A DNA stretch of 64,000 bases from an uncultured Acidobacteriaceae bacterium. GTDB taxonomy: Bacteria > Acidobacteriota > Terriglobia > Terriglobales > Acidobacteriaceae. Below, one piece after another: positions 27,404-36,463 of this stretch. Location: the NCBI GenBank assembly GCA_903904755.1, contig CAIVDV010000069.1, forward strand, positions 16,616 through 80,615. Direction: 5' to 3'. Both the position numbers and the translations under genes were made by a program. A model generated the notes under the pieces. The model made no database searches and was not told the origin of the DNA. It was given only the letters and a program-made list of their open reading frames with translations. How positions within the stretch are numbered: the first letter of the stretch is position 1; every line of letters begins with the position of its first letter.

Positions 27404-29413
27404 ATGCCCACAAATCCCGCTTCCCGCCGCCGCTTCCTCCAGCAACTCGGTGCCACCAGCCTCGCTGCCGCCCTACCCGCTCCGCTCTTCGCAGCGCAGC
27501 CCCCCACCAATCCCACACCCCTCGCTGCCGGCGCCTTCTCCCCGCTCCCCCTCGGCCGCGTCAAGCCCACCGGCTGGCTTCTCGCCCAGCTCCGCATCCA
27601 GGCCTCCGGCCTCTCCGGCCACCTCGACGAAATCTGGCCCGACGTCGGCCCCGCCAGCGGCTGGCTCGGCGGCTCCGGCGAGTCCTGGGAGCGCGGCCCC
27701 TACTTCCTCGACGGCCTCGTCCCCCTCGCATATCTCCTCGACGACGCACGCCTCAAAGCCAAGGCCCAGCGCTATATCGATTGGACCCTCGCCTCCCAGC
27801 AGCCCAACGGCTTCTTCGGCCCCGCCTCCAACAACGACTGGTGGCCCCGCATCGTCATGCTCAAGGTCCTCACCCAGTACCACGAGGCCACCGCCGACCC
27901 CCGCGTTCTCCCCTTCATGGGCCGCTACTTCGCTCACCAGCTCGCCGAGCTCCCCAACCGCCCCCTTCGCGACTGGGGCAAATTCCGCTGGCAAGACAAC
28001 GCCCTCACCGTCCTCTGGCTCTACAACCGCACCGGCGACAGCAACCTCCTCGCCCTCGTCCGCCTCCTCCACTCCCAGGGCCACGACTGGGTCGCCCAGT
28101 ACGACAACTTCCAGTACACCCAGCGCATTACCGCCGAGTACCTCAAGCTCGATCAGGACCAGGGCCTCAAAGACCTCGCCCTATCCACCCACGGCGTCAA
28201 CAACGGCCAGGCCATCAAAACCGGCCCCGTCTGGTCCCTCGTCTCCGGTTCCGCCTCCGACCGCGCTGCCGCCCAAAAGATGCTCTCCACGCTCGACCAC
28301 TACCACGGCCTCCCCAACGGAATGTTCAGTTGCGACGAGCATCTCGCCGGCCTCAACCCCTCCCAGGGCTCCGAGCTCTGCACCGTCGTCGAAGAGATGT
28401 TCTCTCTCGAGCAATCCCTCGCCATCACCGGCGACCCCGCCCTCGGCGACCGCCTCGAGAAACTCGCCTTCAACGCCCTCCCCGGCACCCTCACTGACGA
28501 TATGTGGGCTCACCAGTACAACCAGGAGCCCAACCAGGTCGAGTGCAGCCTCCACCACGCCCCATGGACCACCGACGGCCCCGAGTCCGGCCTCTTCGGC
28601 CTGGAACCCAACTTCGGCTGCTGCACCGCCAACTTCCACCAGGGCTGGCCCAAATTTGCCGCCAGCCTCTGGATGGCCACCCCCGACGATGGCCTCGCCG
28701 CCGTCGCCTACGCCCCCTGCGTTCTTGAAACCACCCTCCTCGGCACCGCCGTCCGCATCACGCAACAGACCAACTACCCCTTCCACGGCGCCATCCGCAT
28801 CACCGTCAACCCCGCCTCGCCCCTTGCCTTCCCGCTCAGCCTCCGAATCCCTGCCTGGGCCTCGGGCGCAACCGTCACCATCAACGGCCAACCCCAGCCC
28901 TCGCCTTCCACCGGCACCTTCGCCCGCCTCGCCCGCACCTGGCAACCCGGCGATCTTGTGGAGCTGACCCTACCCCTCCAGCCCCGCATCTCCCGAGGCT
29001 TCCAGGCTTCCGCCGCCATCGAGCGCGGCCCTCTCGTCTTCTCCTTCCCCATCGGCGAAGACTGGCTCAAGCTCCGCGACCGCGGCACCGCCCCCAGCCC
29101 CTCCGCCGACTGGCAAATCTACCCCACCACTCCCTGGAACTACGCCCTCGTCCTCAACCCCGACACACCCGACTCCACCATCACCACAACCCTTGCCGAC
29201 CCTGGCCCCATACCCTTCGCCGCTCACGGCACCGCCGTCACCCTCCACCTCAAAGCCCGCAAGGTCCCCGCCTGGCGCGCCATCGATGGCGTCGCCGAAC
29301 CCGTCCCCCAATCCCCCGTCACCTCCACCGAGCCCGAAGAAACCATCGCCCTCATCCCCTACGCCGCCGCCAAGCTACGCATCACCGCCTTCCCGGTCCT
29401 GAAGAACGCCTGA
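27404..29413 (+). CDS. Exported GH127 beta-L-arabinofuranosidase-like glycoside hydrolase
   Basis: The 669-residue protein starts with a Tat signal (SRRRFLQQLG, then an Ala-rich core, cleavage near LFAAQP). The body matches GH127 (DUF1680): an (alpha/alpha)6 barrel with the paired cysteines NFGCCTANFHQGWPKF (Cys406-407), where one Cys is the nucleophile bound near zinc in HypBA1, and the Glu pair in CTVVEEMFS (330-331), one of which is the likely acid/base or zinc ligand. A beta-sandwich follows. It probably removes beta-L-arabinofuranose from pectin side chains or arabinoproteins in the periplasm. It sits 31 bases after the peptidase gene. Confidence 0.9.
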   Translation: MPTNPASRRRFLQQLGATSLAAALPAPLFAAQPPTNPTPLAAGAFSPLPLGRVKPTGWLLAQLRIQASGLSGHLDEIWPDVGPASGWLGGSGESWERGPYFLDGLVPLAYLLDDARLKAKAQRYIDWTLASQQPNGFFGPASNNDWWPRIVMLKVLTQYHEATADPRVLPFMGRYFAHQLAELPNRPLRDWGKFRWQDNALTVLWLYNRTGDSNLLALVRLLHSQGHDWVAQYDNFQYTQRITAEYLKLDQDQGLKDLALSTHGVNNGQAIKTGPVWSLVSGSASDRAAAQKMLSTLDHYHGLPNGMFSCDEHLAGLNPSQGSELCTVVEEMFSLEQSLAITGDPALGDRLEKLAFNALPGTLTDDMWAHQYNQEPNQVECSLHHAPWTTDGPESGLFGLEPNFGCCTANFHQGWPKFAASLWMATPDDGLAAVAYAPCVLETTLLGTAVRITQQTNYPFHGAIRITVNPASPLAFPLSLRIPAWASGATVTINGQPQPSPSTGTFARLARTWQPGDLVELTLPLQPRISRGFQASAAIERGPLVFSFPIGEDWLKLRDRGTAPSPSADWQIYPTTPWNYALVLNPDTPDSTITTTLADPGPIPFAAHGTAVTLHLKARKVPAWRAIDGVAEPVPQSPVTSTEPEETIALIPYAAAKLRITAFPVLKNA

Positions 29414-29709
29414 CAGTCCAAAAACTGTAAAGGATGTCTGGAGACAACTTGTAAAGGATGTCATGGTACTGAACAACTTCAGTGATGCCGTAAATGCCTG
29501 ATAAAAAGAAGAGGGCTTCAGCCCCTGCCTACTGTCGGCACTGGAAATACAGCTCTACAAAGCCTTTTTCAGCAGCTTCTTTAGCCCCTGCCCCCAGCCA
29601 ACGACAGAGATACTGCGGGATGACGCTCTCCCCGAATTTCCCCAAAACCGGCTTGTTGCAGCTTCCTCCCCAGCAACTCCCAGCCCCAACCCTTACTCTG
29701 GAAGAGCCC
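29414..29709. other. Gap between GH127 and maf with repeat-like DNA
   Basis: This 296-base non-coding stretch contains the direct repeat described separately, then a segment with repeated AGCCCCTGCC (about 29518 and 29584) flanking a short AT-richer core. The layout of GGGCTTCAGCCCC-like blocks resembles the small palindromic dispersed repeats found between acidobacterial genes. Base composition is lower in GC than the neighbours. No promoter is obvious. Confidence 0.45.
29426..29462. repeat. Tandem 13-bp direct repeats, possible insertion-element end
   Basis: TGTAAAGGATGTC occurs at 29426-29438 and again at 29450-29462, exactly 24 bases apart, starting 12 bases after the GH127 stop. Repeated short motifs of this kind occur at the ends of some transposable elements (IS21-type multiple terminal repeats), but no transposase or opposite end is visible. 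It may be a relic. Confidence 0.5.
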
Positions 29710-30294
29710 ATGCACACCCTCGTCCTTGCCTCCGCCAGTCCCCGCCGCCGCGAACTCCTCGCCCAGGCCGGCTTCCAGTTCCGCGTCCTTCCCGCCAACA
29801 TCCCTGAGCACGTCCTCCCCGGCGAAGACCCCCAAGCCTACGTCACCCGCCTCGCTCTCCAGAAAGCCCAGGCCATCCACCTCGCCCTCGCCCCAACCGA
29901 GCCCGGCGTCATCGTCCTCGGCGCAGACACCACCGTTGTCATCGACGACCACATCCTCGGCAAGCCCGCCGACGCTCCAGACCCCATCGCAGAAGCTACC
30001 CGCATGTTGCGCCTCCTCTCCGGCCGCACCCACCGCGTCATGACCGGCATCGCCCTCGTCTCCAGCTCCGGCTCCCACAGCACCGCAGAAATCACCTCCG
30101 TCGATTTCGCCCCCCTCACCGACGCCGACATCGCCGCCTACGTCGCCACAGGCGAGCCCATGGACAAAGCCGGCGCCTATGCCATACAGGGACTCGCCGC
30201 CCGCTGGATTCCCCGCATCCATGGCTGCTACTTCAACGTCGTCGGCCTCCCCATCGCCCGCGTCGCCGATCTGCTCGCCAACCACGCGCAATAG
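29710..30294 (+). CDS. maf: Maf-family nucleotide pyrophosphatase
   Basis: The 194-residue protein hydrolyses non-canonical or modified nucleoside triphosphates such as dTTP/UTP-type or m7GTP, acting as a housecleaning enzyme; the exact class is not set here. It begins with the signature LASASPRRRELLAQAG (residues 5-20). Then come GADTTVVIDDHILGKP, SGRTHRVMTG and the C-terminal EPMDKAGAYAIQG. ATG 29710 gives the normal length; 72 upstream codons of open frame are rejected because they lie in repeat-like DNA. No operon partner is evident. Confidence 0.94.
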   Translation: MHTLVLASASPRRRELLAQAGFQFRVLPANIPEHVLPGEDPQAYVTRLALQKAQAIHLALAPTEPGVIVLGADTTVVIDDHILGKPADAPDPIAEATRMLRLLSGRTHRVMTGIALVSSSGSHSTAEITSVDFAPLTDADIAAYVATGEPMDKAGAYAIQGLAARWIPRIHGCYFNVVGLPIARVADLLANHAQ

Positions 30295-30495
30295 CTTCCC
30301 TATCCCTCCCCGAATAACTGCACAGGGTGAGTCGCCCGCCCTCCGCCCCCCCCGTCTTACGCTTCCCTGGGCATTCCTGAGCAAATGCGTCTGTTTCGCT
30401 CACTCCAAAGGTGTTAGCTCCATTTCAGCAGACAAATTGGCGTATACCCAATCCTGCAAATCACTGATACCCTAGGAGCAACAGTCCCCCGGGGG

Positions 30496-31518
30496 GTGGG
30501 CTCATTGAAAATTCTTTTCTGTTCCTTTCATTACGCCCCCGAGGTTGGAGCCATTCCAACCATCGCGAGACTGTTGGCCCACGAGTATCTCCGTGCCGGC
30601 CACCAAGTCACCCTGGTCACCCATGCCGTCGCCCCCGCCGATATCGATCAGGATTCCCCTTTCCTCGTCATCCGCCGCCCCTCCATCTTTCGAGTCATGC
30701 TTCTCGGCATCCGCACCGATGTCATCCACTTCAACAACATCTCTCTGCGCTTCCTCCTGCCTCTCCTCGTTCTCTTCAAACCGATCTTCATTACCCACCA
30801 GCGCTGGCTCAGCCGCTACCACGGCGGCATCGGCTGGCAAGACCGCGTCAAGCGCGTCATCCTCCGCCTCGTGAACAACGTTGCCGTCAGCGAGCCCGTC
30901 GCCCGCCTCCTCCCCACCCGCTCAAGCGTCATCGGCAATCCATTCGACAGTCCCACCTTCCTGCCCTGGCGCGGATTGGCCCGTGACCGCGACATCGTCT
31001 ATCTCGGCAGCCTGTCCAGCGAAAAAGGCTGCGACATTGCCCTCCGCGCTATCGGCCAGCTCGCCGGCCAGGGCCTCTACGCCTCCGTCACCATCCTCGG
31101 CGACGGTCCCGAGCGCGAATACCTTGAAGCCCTCGCCGCTTCCATGGCCATCGCCGATCAGGTCCAGTTCCTCGGTCAGGTCACCGAAAATCTCGGCCAA
31201 ATCCTCGCCCGCCACAAGGTCATGGTCATCCCCTCCCGCCGCAGCGAGACCTTCGGCATCGTCGCACTGGAAGGTATCGCCGCCGGCTGCGCTATCGTCG
31301 CCAGTTCCTCCGGCGGACTCCCCGAAGCCGTCGGCCCCTGTGGCATCCTCTTCCCGGCTGGCAATGTCGCCGCCCTCGCCGCCGCCCTCAAGCAGGCGCT
31401 GGAAGACAACGCCACCCGCGCCGCCCTCATCGCCGCCGGCCCCGCCCATCTCGAACAGTTCGCCCCGGCCACGATCGCCGCCAAATACCTCGAACTCTTC
31501 GAAGCAGCGCTCGAGTAG
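30496..31518 (+). CDS. Glycosyltransferase family 4
   Basis: The 340-residue GT-B enzyme has an N-terminal domain beginning ILFCSFHYAPEVGAIPTIARLLAHE. The C-terminal nucleotide-sugar domain shows VYLGSLSSEKGCD, ILGDGPEREYLE and the EX7E motif in SETFGIVALEGIAAGCAIV. It probably adds a sugar to a lipid-linked or cell-surface glycan at the inner membrane; donor and acceptor are unknown. The start appears to be GTG 30496. The nearest ribosome-binding sequence (AGGAG at 30474) is 17 bases away and a run of C and G lies between, so the start is uncertain. It ends at a strong bidirectional terminator. Confidence 0.88.
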   Translation: MGSLKILFCSFHYAPEVGAIPTIARLLAHEYLRAGHQVTLVTHAVAPADIDQDSPFLVIRRPSIFRVMLLGIRTDVIHFNNISLRFLLPLLVLFKPIFITHQRWLSRYHGGIGWQDRVKRVILRLVNNVAVSEPVARLLPTRSSVIGNPFDSPTFLPWRGLARDRDIVYLGSLSSEKGCDIALRAIGQLAGQGLYASVTILGDGPEREYLEALAASMAIADQVQFLGQVTENLGQILARHKVMVIPSRRSETFGIVALEGIAAGCAIVASSSGGLPEAVGPCGILFPAGNVAALAAALKQALEDNATRAALIAAGPAHLEQFAPATIAAKYLELFEAALE

Positions 31519-31539
31519 CTCGGCACAACCCAGCCCCAA

Positions 31540-31580
31540 ACGCAGAAGAGCCCGCACAGTCTGTGCGGGCTCTTCTGCGT
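31540..31580. terminator. Strong bidirectional terminator between the glycosyltransferase and hemB
   Basis: A 20-bp near-perfect palindrome: ACGCAGAAGAGCCCGCACAG and CTGTGCGGGCTCTTCTGCGT around a single T. It lies 21 bases after the glycosyltransferase stop and 11 before the hemB stop. On the plus strand TGTCGTTTCCCTT follows; on the minus strand TTGGGGCT follows. Confidence 0.9.
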
Positions 31581-31591
31581 TGTCGTTTCCC

Positions 31592-32578
31592 TTACAGCGC
31601 CGCCGCGGCTTCCTTCGCAAAATACGTCACGATAAAGTCCGAACCAGCGCGACGCAGTCCAAGCAGGCTCTCCAGCATCGCCCGCTTCGGCTCCAGCCAG
31701 CCCCGCTCAAACGCCGCCTGCAGCATCGAGTATTCGCCCGACACCTGGTACGCGCCAATCGGAATCTCGAACCGCTGCCGCGCCGCCAGAATAATGTCCT
31801 GATACGGCATCGCCGGCTTCATCAGAATCATGTCCGCGCCTTCGGCCAGGTCCAGCTCAATCTCCCGCATCGCTTCCCGCGCATTCGCGCCGTCCATCTG
31901 GTAGCTGCGCCGGTCGCCAAACTGCGGCGCACTGTCCGCCGCTTCCCGGAACGGTCCATAAAACGCCGAAGCAAACTTGCTCGCGTAGCTCAGGATTGGC
32001 GTGTTCTCCAGCCCCTCCTCATCCAGCGCACGGCGAATCTCACCCACGCGTCCATCCATCATGTCGCTCGGCGCCACAATGTCCGCTCCCGCATGCGCCA
32101 GACTCGCCGCCGTCTTGCCCAGCAGGTCCAGGCTACTGTCGTTCTCAACCTCAAACCCGTCCTTGCCTTCCACCACAATGCCGCAATGTCCGTGGCTGGT
32201 GTACTCGCACAGGCACACATCGGCAATCAGCACCAACTCCTTGCTCGGCGCCGTCGCCTTAATCGCGCGCAGGCTTCGCTGCACAATTCCGTCGTCATCC
32301 CAGGCGCCCGTCGCGTCTTCGTCCTTGGTCTCCGGCAGCCCAAACAGCAGCAGCCCGCCAATGCCAAGCTTCACGGCCTCTTCCGCTTCCTTCACGGCCT
32401 CGTCAATCGACAGGTTAAACACCCCCGGCATCGAGGAAATCGGCTTCCGAATCCCCTCACCAGGACAAATAAACAGTGGGTAAATCAATTGGCTGGGCTC
32501 AAGGCGTGTCTCCCGCACCAGCCGACGAAGGGGTTCTGTACGGCGCATCCGCCGCATGCGTACCTGAGGAAAGTCCAT
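31592..32578 (-). CDS. hemB: Delta-aminolevulinic acid dehydratase (porphobilinogen synthase)
   Basis: HemB condenses two 5-aminolevulinate molecules to porphobilinogen for haem and other tetrapyrroles. The 328-residue length fits the family. The N-terminal [15 protein letters not shown], the [14 protein letters not shown] cysteine/histidine stretch, the Schiff-base lysines in [15 protein letters not shown] and [10 protein letters not shown], and the closing [10 protein letters not shown] are all present. ATG 32578 starts at the conserved N-terminus; 17 upstream codons are dropped. It stands alone on the minus strand. Confidence 0.96.
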   Translation of the reverse strand: MDFPQVRMRRMRRTEPLRRLVRETRLEPSQLIYPLFICPGEGIRKPISSMPGVFNLSIDEAVKEAEEAVKLGIGGLLLFGLPETKDEDATGAWDDDGIVQRSLRAIKATAPSKELVLIADVCLCEYTSHGHCGIVVEGKDGFEVENDSSLDLLGKTAASLAHAGADIVAPSDMMDGRVGEIRRALDEEGLENTPILSYASKFASAFYGPFREAADSAPQFGDRRSYQMDGANAREAMREIELDLAEGADMILMKPAMPYQDIILAARQRFEIPIGAYQVSGEYSMLQAAFERGWLEPKRAMLESLLGLRRAGSDFIVTYFAKEAAAAL

Positions 32579-32728
32579 GCCAAAATTGTACGCCGCACAC
32601 CGCTCCAGCTTGTGAGTTCCGTCACACACCCTTTCCGCCTTTCCTCCCCGCCCGCCCTTCCGCTAGAGTTATCCAGCGCAATCTTCACGCCCCCATTCGC
32701 CCTCCAACAACCCTCCCAGGACCCCGCC

Positions 32729-33559
32729 ATGAGACTGCTTGAAACCGCCGACCGCCATCGCTTCCCCCGCATGACCACCGCCGAGCTGCGCGAATCCTTC
32801 CTCATCACCGACCTCTTCCGCCCCGGCTCCCTCGACCTCGTCTATACCGACCAGGATCGCGCCGTCATCGGCTCCGCCGTCCCCCTGGCCACCCCCCTTA
32901 CCCTGCCCACCGACGATGCCCTCAAGGCCGACTACTTCACTGAGCGTCGCGAGCTCGGCGTCCTCAACATCGGCGGCCCCGGCACAGTCACCGTCGGCGA
33001 TTCCGCCTACTCCCTCGCTCCTCTCGACGCCCTCTACATCGGCCGCGGCAACCCCTCCGTCAGCTACGCCAGCCAGAATCCCGCACATCCCGCCGAGTTC
33101 TACCTCCTCAGCTACCCCTCCCACGCCGCCTGGCCCACCCAGCTCATCCGCTCCGCCCTTCAGCCCGCCACCCAGCTCGGCTCGGCTGAAACCGCCAACC
33201 AGCGCGCCATCACCCGCCTCATCCACCTCGGCGGCGTCCGTTCCAGCCAACTCGTCATGGGCTTCACCCAGCTCGCCCCCGGCAGCGTATGGAACACCAT
33301 GCCCCCGCACACCCACATGCGCCGGTCAGAGGTATATCTCTACTTCCACCTCCCCGCAGGCGAGCGCGTCCTCCACCTCATGGGCCCAGCGTCCGAAACC
33401 CGCCACCTCGTCGTCGCCGACAAGCAGGTCATCCTCTCCCCCGGCTGGTCCATCCACGCCGGCTCCGGCACCGCCAGCTACTCCTTCTCCTGGGGCATGG
33501 GCGGCGAAAACCAGGCATACGACGACATGGACAAACTCGCCATCGCCGACCTCCTCTAA
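32729..33559 (+). CDS. kduI: 5-dehydro-4-deoxy-D-glucuronate isomerase
   Basis: KduI isomerises 5-keto-4-deoxyuronate, the spontaneous product of unsaturated uronates released from pectin oligomers, to 2,5-diketo-3-deoxygluconate. The 276-residue cupin-type protein keeps the zinc ligands His194, His196 and Glu201 (PPHTHMRRSEVYLYF) and His243 (SIHAGSGT), matching the E. coli enzyme with an offset of two, and ends in GENQAYDDMD. It heads a plus-strand series with a GH105 hydrolase, which would supply its substrate. kduD is not in the window. The open frame extends far upstream across hemB, but only ATG 32729 gives the correct start. Confidence 0.96.
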   Translation: MRLLETADRHRFPRMTTAELRESFLITDLFRPGSLDLVYTDQDRAVIGSAVPLATPLTLPTDDALKADYFTERRELGVLNIGGPGTVTVGDSAYSLAPLDALYIGRGNPSVSYASQNPAHPAEFYLLSYPSHAAWPTQLIRSALQPATQLGSAETANQRAITRLIHLGGVRSSQLVMGFTQLAPGSVWNTMPPHTHMRRSEVYLYFHLPAGERVLHLMGPASETRHLVVADKQVILSPGWSIHAGSGTASYSFSWGMGGENQAYDDMDKLAIADLL

Positions 33560-33653
33560 CCCCAAATCTGCAAATCCCGTCGTTCAGGCAAACATTCGGG
33601 TGCCCCCGGTCTCGCTTCTGAGGCTGGGGAGTCACAAACCTTCAAGGAGCCAA

Positions 33654-34115
33654 ATGCCGAGAATCCGCCCCCTCCTGGCCCTCCTCCTCGCCGCGCCACT
33701 CGTCCTTTCCCAGGCCCCGGCCGACCACCTCACCCGCGCCCAACTCCTCCAGCAGGCCGCCGCTCTCAATACAGCCGCCACCGGATCCGCCAGCACCAAA
33801 CTCGCCACCTACCCCCATCACTTCACCATGGTTGCCCTCCGGCAGCGCAACGGTCAGGCCGAGCGCCACGACCGCTACGCTGACCTCCTCGTCGTCCTCA
33901 AAGGCCACGCCACCATCCTCACCGGCGGCACCATCTCTGATCTCCACGAAACCGCCCCCGGCGAATTCCTCGGCTCCGCCATCGTTGGCGGCACCTCTGC
34001 CATCCTCGGCCCCGGCGACATCTTCCACATCCCCGCCGGCCTGCCCCACCAAATCCTCCTCGCCCCCCACTCCCACTTCGCCTACTACGTGGTCAAAATC
34101 GAGGAAAAGCCATGA
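33654..34115 (+). CDS. Exported cupin-domain protein
   Basis: The 153-residue protein has a signal peptide (residues 1-20, LLALLLAAPLVLSQ, cleavage near SQAPA). One cupin domain follows, seen in YADLLVVLKGHATILTGG and LGPGDIFHIPAGLPHQILLAPHSHFAYYVV, where His residues in HIPAGLPHQ suit a metal site. AAGGAG precedes ATG 33654 by 6 bases. Its stop overlaps the GH105 gene start by four bases. A periplasmic role with the pectin enzymes is likely, but the reaction is unknown. Confidence 0.75.
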   Translation: MPRIRPLLALLLAAPLVLSQAPADHLTRAQLLQQAAALNTAATGSASTKLATYPHHFTMVALRQRNGQAERHDRYADLLVVLKGHATILTGGTISDLHETAPGEFLGSAIVGGTSAILGPGDIFHIPAGLPHQILLAPHSHFAYYVVKIEEKP

Positions 34116-36367
34116 AGCTTTCCCTTCTCCTCGCCACCGCCCTCCTCTTCGCAACTTCCTCCCCAGCCCAGCAAAAGCAAGACTGGTTCGGCGACGCCCC
34201 CACCTCCGCCCCACCCCTCGCCACCCTCTCCCCAGCCCTCCGCCAGCCCGATATCGCCCACGCCCTCCGCCTCGTTGGCGACTGGGAACTCCATCAGGCC
34301 CAGCCCCACTTCTCCCAGGACTGGACCTTCGCCGCCCTCTACGCCGGCTACATGGCTGTCCCCGACGCCGCCGGGGGCAGGGAATACCGCACCGCCATGG
34401 CCGCCATGGCCGGCAGCTTCCTGTACCAGCCCGGCCCCCGCCTCACCCATGCCGACGATCACGCCATCGGCCAAACCTACCTCGACCTCTACGCCCGCAG
34501 CCACGACCCCCAGGCCCTCGTACCCATCCGCGCCCGCATGGACGAGCTCATGCGCCAGCCCGAAGATTTCACACAACCCCTCTGGTGGTGGTGCGACGCC
34601 CTCTTCATGGCCCCGCCCGTCCTCGTCAAGCTCTCCGAGGCCACCGGCAACCGCGCCTACCTCGACTACATGGACCGCCACTGGTGGCAAACCTCCACCC
34701 TCCTCTACGATCCCGCAGAGCACCTGTACTTCCGCGACAAATCCTTCCTCCAGCGCCGCGAAACCAACGGCCGTGGCCTCTTCTGGTCCCGCGGCAATGG
34801 CTGGGTCATGGCCGGCCTCGCCCGCGTTCTCGCCCAGCTTCCCCCGGACTACCCCACCCGCCCCCGCTACATCGCCCAGCTTCAGCAAATGGCCGCCGCC
34901 GTCGCAGCCATCCAGGGCCCCGACGGTCTCTGGCGTCCCGGCCTCCTCAACCCCGCCGCTTATCCCCTCCCGGAAACCTCCGGCTCCGCCTTCATCACCT
35001 ACGCCCTCGCCTGGGGAGTTCAGAACGGCCTCCTCGACCGCCCCACCTATCTCCCAGTCATCGCCCGCGCCTGGGCCGGCCTCCTCGCCCACGTCTATCA
35101 GGATGGCCGCCTCGGCTGCGTCCAGCCCATCGGCGCAGCTCCCGGTGATTACTCCCCCACCGCCAACTACGTCTTCGGCACCGGTGCCTTCCTCCTCGCC
35201 GGCTCCCAGCTTCACCAGCTCGCCGCCTCTCTCCCCACCCCCAAGCACCAGCTCGTCCTCACCAACCCCCTCCCCGTCGACCGCCCCGCCCGCGTCCTCG
35301 AGCTGCCGCTCTCCCCCCTCCTCGCCCGCCTCCGCACCACCCCTCAGGACGCACCCTTCCTCACCCCCACTGACGCCTCCACCGGCGAGCACATCCCCTC
35401 CCAGCTATTCCCCAACTCCCCCGGCACCACCCCCACCCACCTCCTCCTCTACCTCAGCCTTCCCGCCCGCGGCAGCCGCACCATCGTCTTTTCTCTCAAT
35501 CCCGCCGCCCCACCCACCCAGCCCCTCGTCTATGGCCGCGAAGCCCCCGAGCGCAAAGACGACTACGCCTGGGAGAACCAGCTCGTCGCCTATCGCATCT
35601 ACGGTCCCGCCCTTGAAGCCACCGGCGAAATCACCTCCGGCATCGACGTCTGGTCCAAGCGCGTCCCCAACCTGGTCATCGATACCTTCTACCAGCGCGA
35701 CGCCGAGGGCGCCCGCACCCACAACCCCCAGCTCACCTATCACAAAGACAATGGCCAGGGCCTCGACTCCTACTACGTCGGCCCCACCCGAGGCTGCGGC
35801 GGCACCGCCGTCTTCTCCAACGGCCAGCTCATCGTCTCCCGCAACTACACCCACATTCGCCAGCTCTCCTCAGGCCCCCTCCGCTTCGCCTTTGACGTCA
35901 CTTACGCCCCCTGGCAAGCCGCCGGCACCACTGCCCCGACCGTTTCAGAAACCAAACGCATCACCCTCGACGCCGGCACCCACATGAACCTGATCGACTC
36001 CACCTACATCTTCCCCGGCTCCGCCACCCTCCAGCTCGCCGCCGGCATCGCCATCCATCAGGGCGGGGAAGCGTCGTTCCCCCAGCCCAATGCCATCGCC
36101 GCCATCTGGGATACCCCGCAGGACCCCTCCGCCGGGCGGATCGCCACCGCCCTCATCGCCCTCCCCGGCCAGCAGGTCACCACCACCACAGCCGCCAGCC
36201 ACGCCCTGCTCCTCTTCACCCGCGCTTCCGGCCAGCCCTTCCGCTATCTCGCCGGCTCTGGCTGGTCCCAGGCAGACATGCCCACCCCCGTCGCCTGGGC
36301 CACCTATCTCCAGCTCGAACGCTCCCTCCTCCTCCACCCCGTCACCACCCGCTGGATTGCACACTAA
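34112..36367 (+). CDS. GH105 unsaturated rhamnogalacturonyl hydrolase fused to DUF4861
   Basis: The 751-residue exported protein has a signal peptide (1-19). Residues about 45-375 form a GH105 (YteR/YesR-like) (alpha/alpha)6 barrel, with DHAIGQTYLDLYAR, catalytic-type Asp162 in PLWWWCDALFMAPP, and GRGLFWSRGNGWVMAGL. The C-terminal half (about 385-751) is a DUF4861 domain, recognised by YAWENQLVAYRIYGPAL, GIDVWSKRVPNLVID and GCGGTAVFSNGQLIVSRNY. GH105 enzymes remove unsaturated galacturonate from lyase-cut rhamnogalacturonan or pectin; kduI would take the product. The reason for the DUF4861 fusion is unknown. It is coupled to the cupin gene. Confidence 0.88.
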   Translation: MKLSLLLATALLFATSSPAQQKQDWFGDAPTSAPPLATLSPALRQPDIAHALRLVGDWELHQAQPHFSQDWTFAALYAGYMAVPDAAGGREYRTAMAAMAGSFLYQPGPRLTHADDHAIGQTYLDLYARSHDPQALVPIRARMDELMRQPEDFTQPLWWWCDALFMAPPVLVKLSEATGNRAYLDYMDRHWWQTSTLLYDPAEHLYFRDKSFLQRRETNGRGLFWSRGNGWVMAGLARVLAQLPPDYPTRPRYIAQLQQMAAAVAAIQGPDGLWRPGLLNPAAYPLPETSGSAFITYALAWGVQNGLLDRPTYLPVIARAWAGLLAHVYQDGRLGCVQPIGAAPGDYSPTANYVFGTGAFLLAGSQLHQLAASLPTPKHQLVLTNPLPVDRPARVLELPLSPLLARLRTTPQDAPFLTPTDASTGEHIPSQLFPNSPGTTPTHLLLYLSLPARGSRTIVFSLNPAAPPTQPLVYGREAPERKDDYAWENQLVAYRIYGPALEATGEITSGIDVWSKRVPNLVIDTFYQRDAEGARTHNPQLTYHKDNGQGLDSYYVGPTRGCGGTAVFSNGQLIVSRNYTHIRQLSSGPLRFAFDVTYAPWQAAGTTAPTVSETKRITLDAGTHMNLIDSTYIFPGSATLQLAAGIAIHQGGEASFPQPNAIAAIWDTPQDPSAGRIATALIALPGQQVTTTTAASHALLLFTRASGQPFRYLAGSGWSQADMPTPVAWATYLQLERSLLLHPVTTRWIAH

Positions 36368-36463
36368 CCACCCGCAAAACAATCGGTTGTCCCGTCCCGC
36401 GCTCATCCGCTACCATCGCTTGCGACACCCGGCGTGCCTCTTCCGCCTCCCGGAGACTTCCCA

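Noticed and set aside
30881..32728. Long N-terminal extension of the kduI frame through the glycosyltransferase and hemB regions
   Set aside because: Only the part from ATG 32729 resembles a protein; the extension overlaps two real genes and a terminator.
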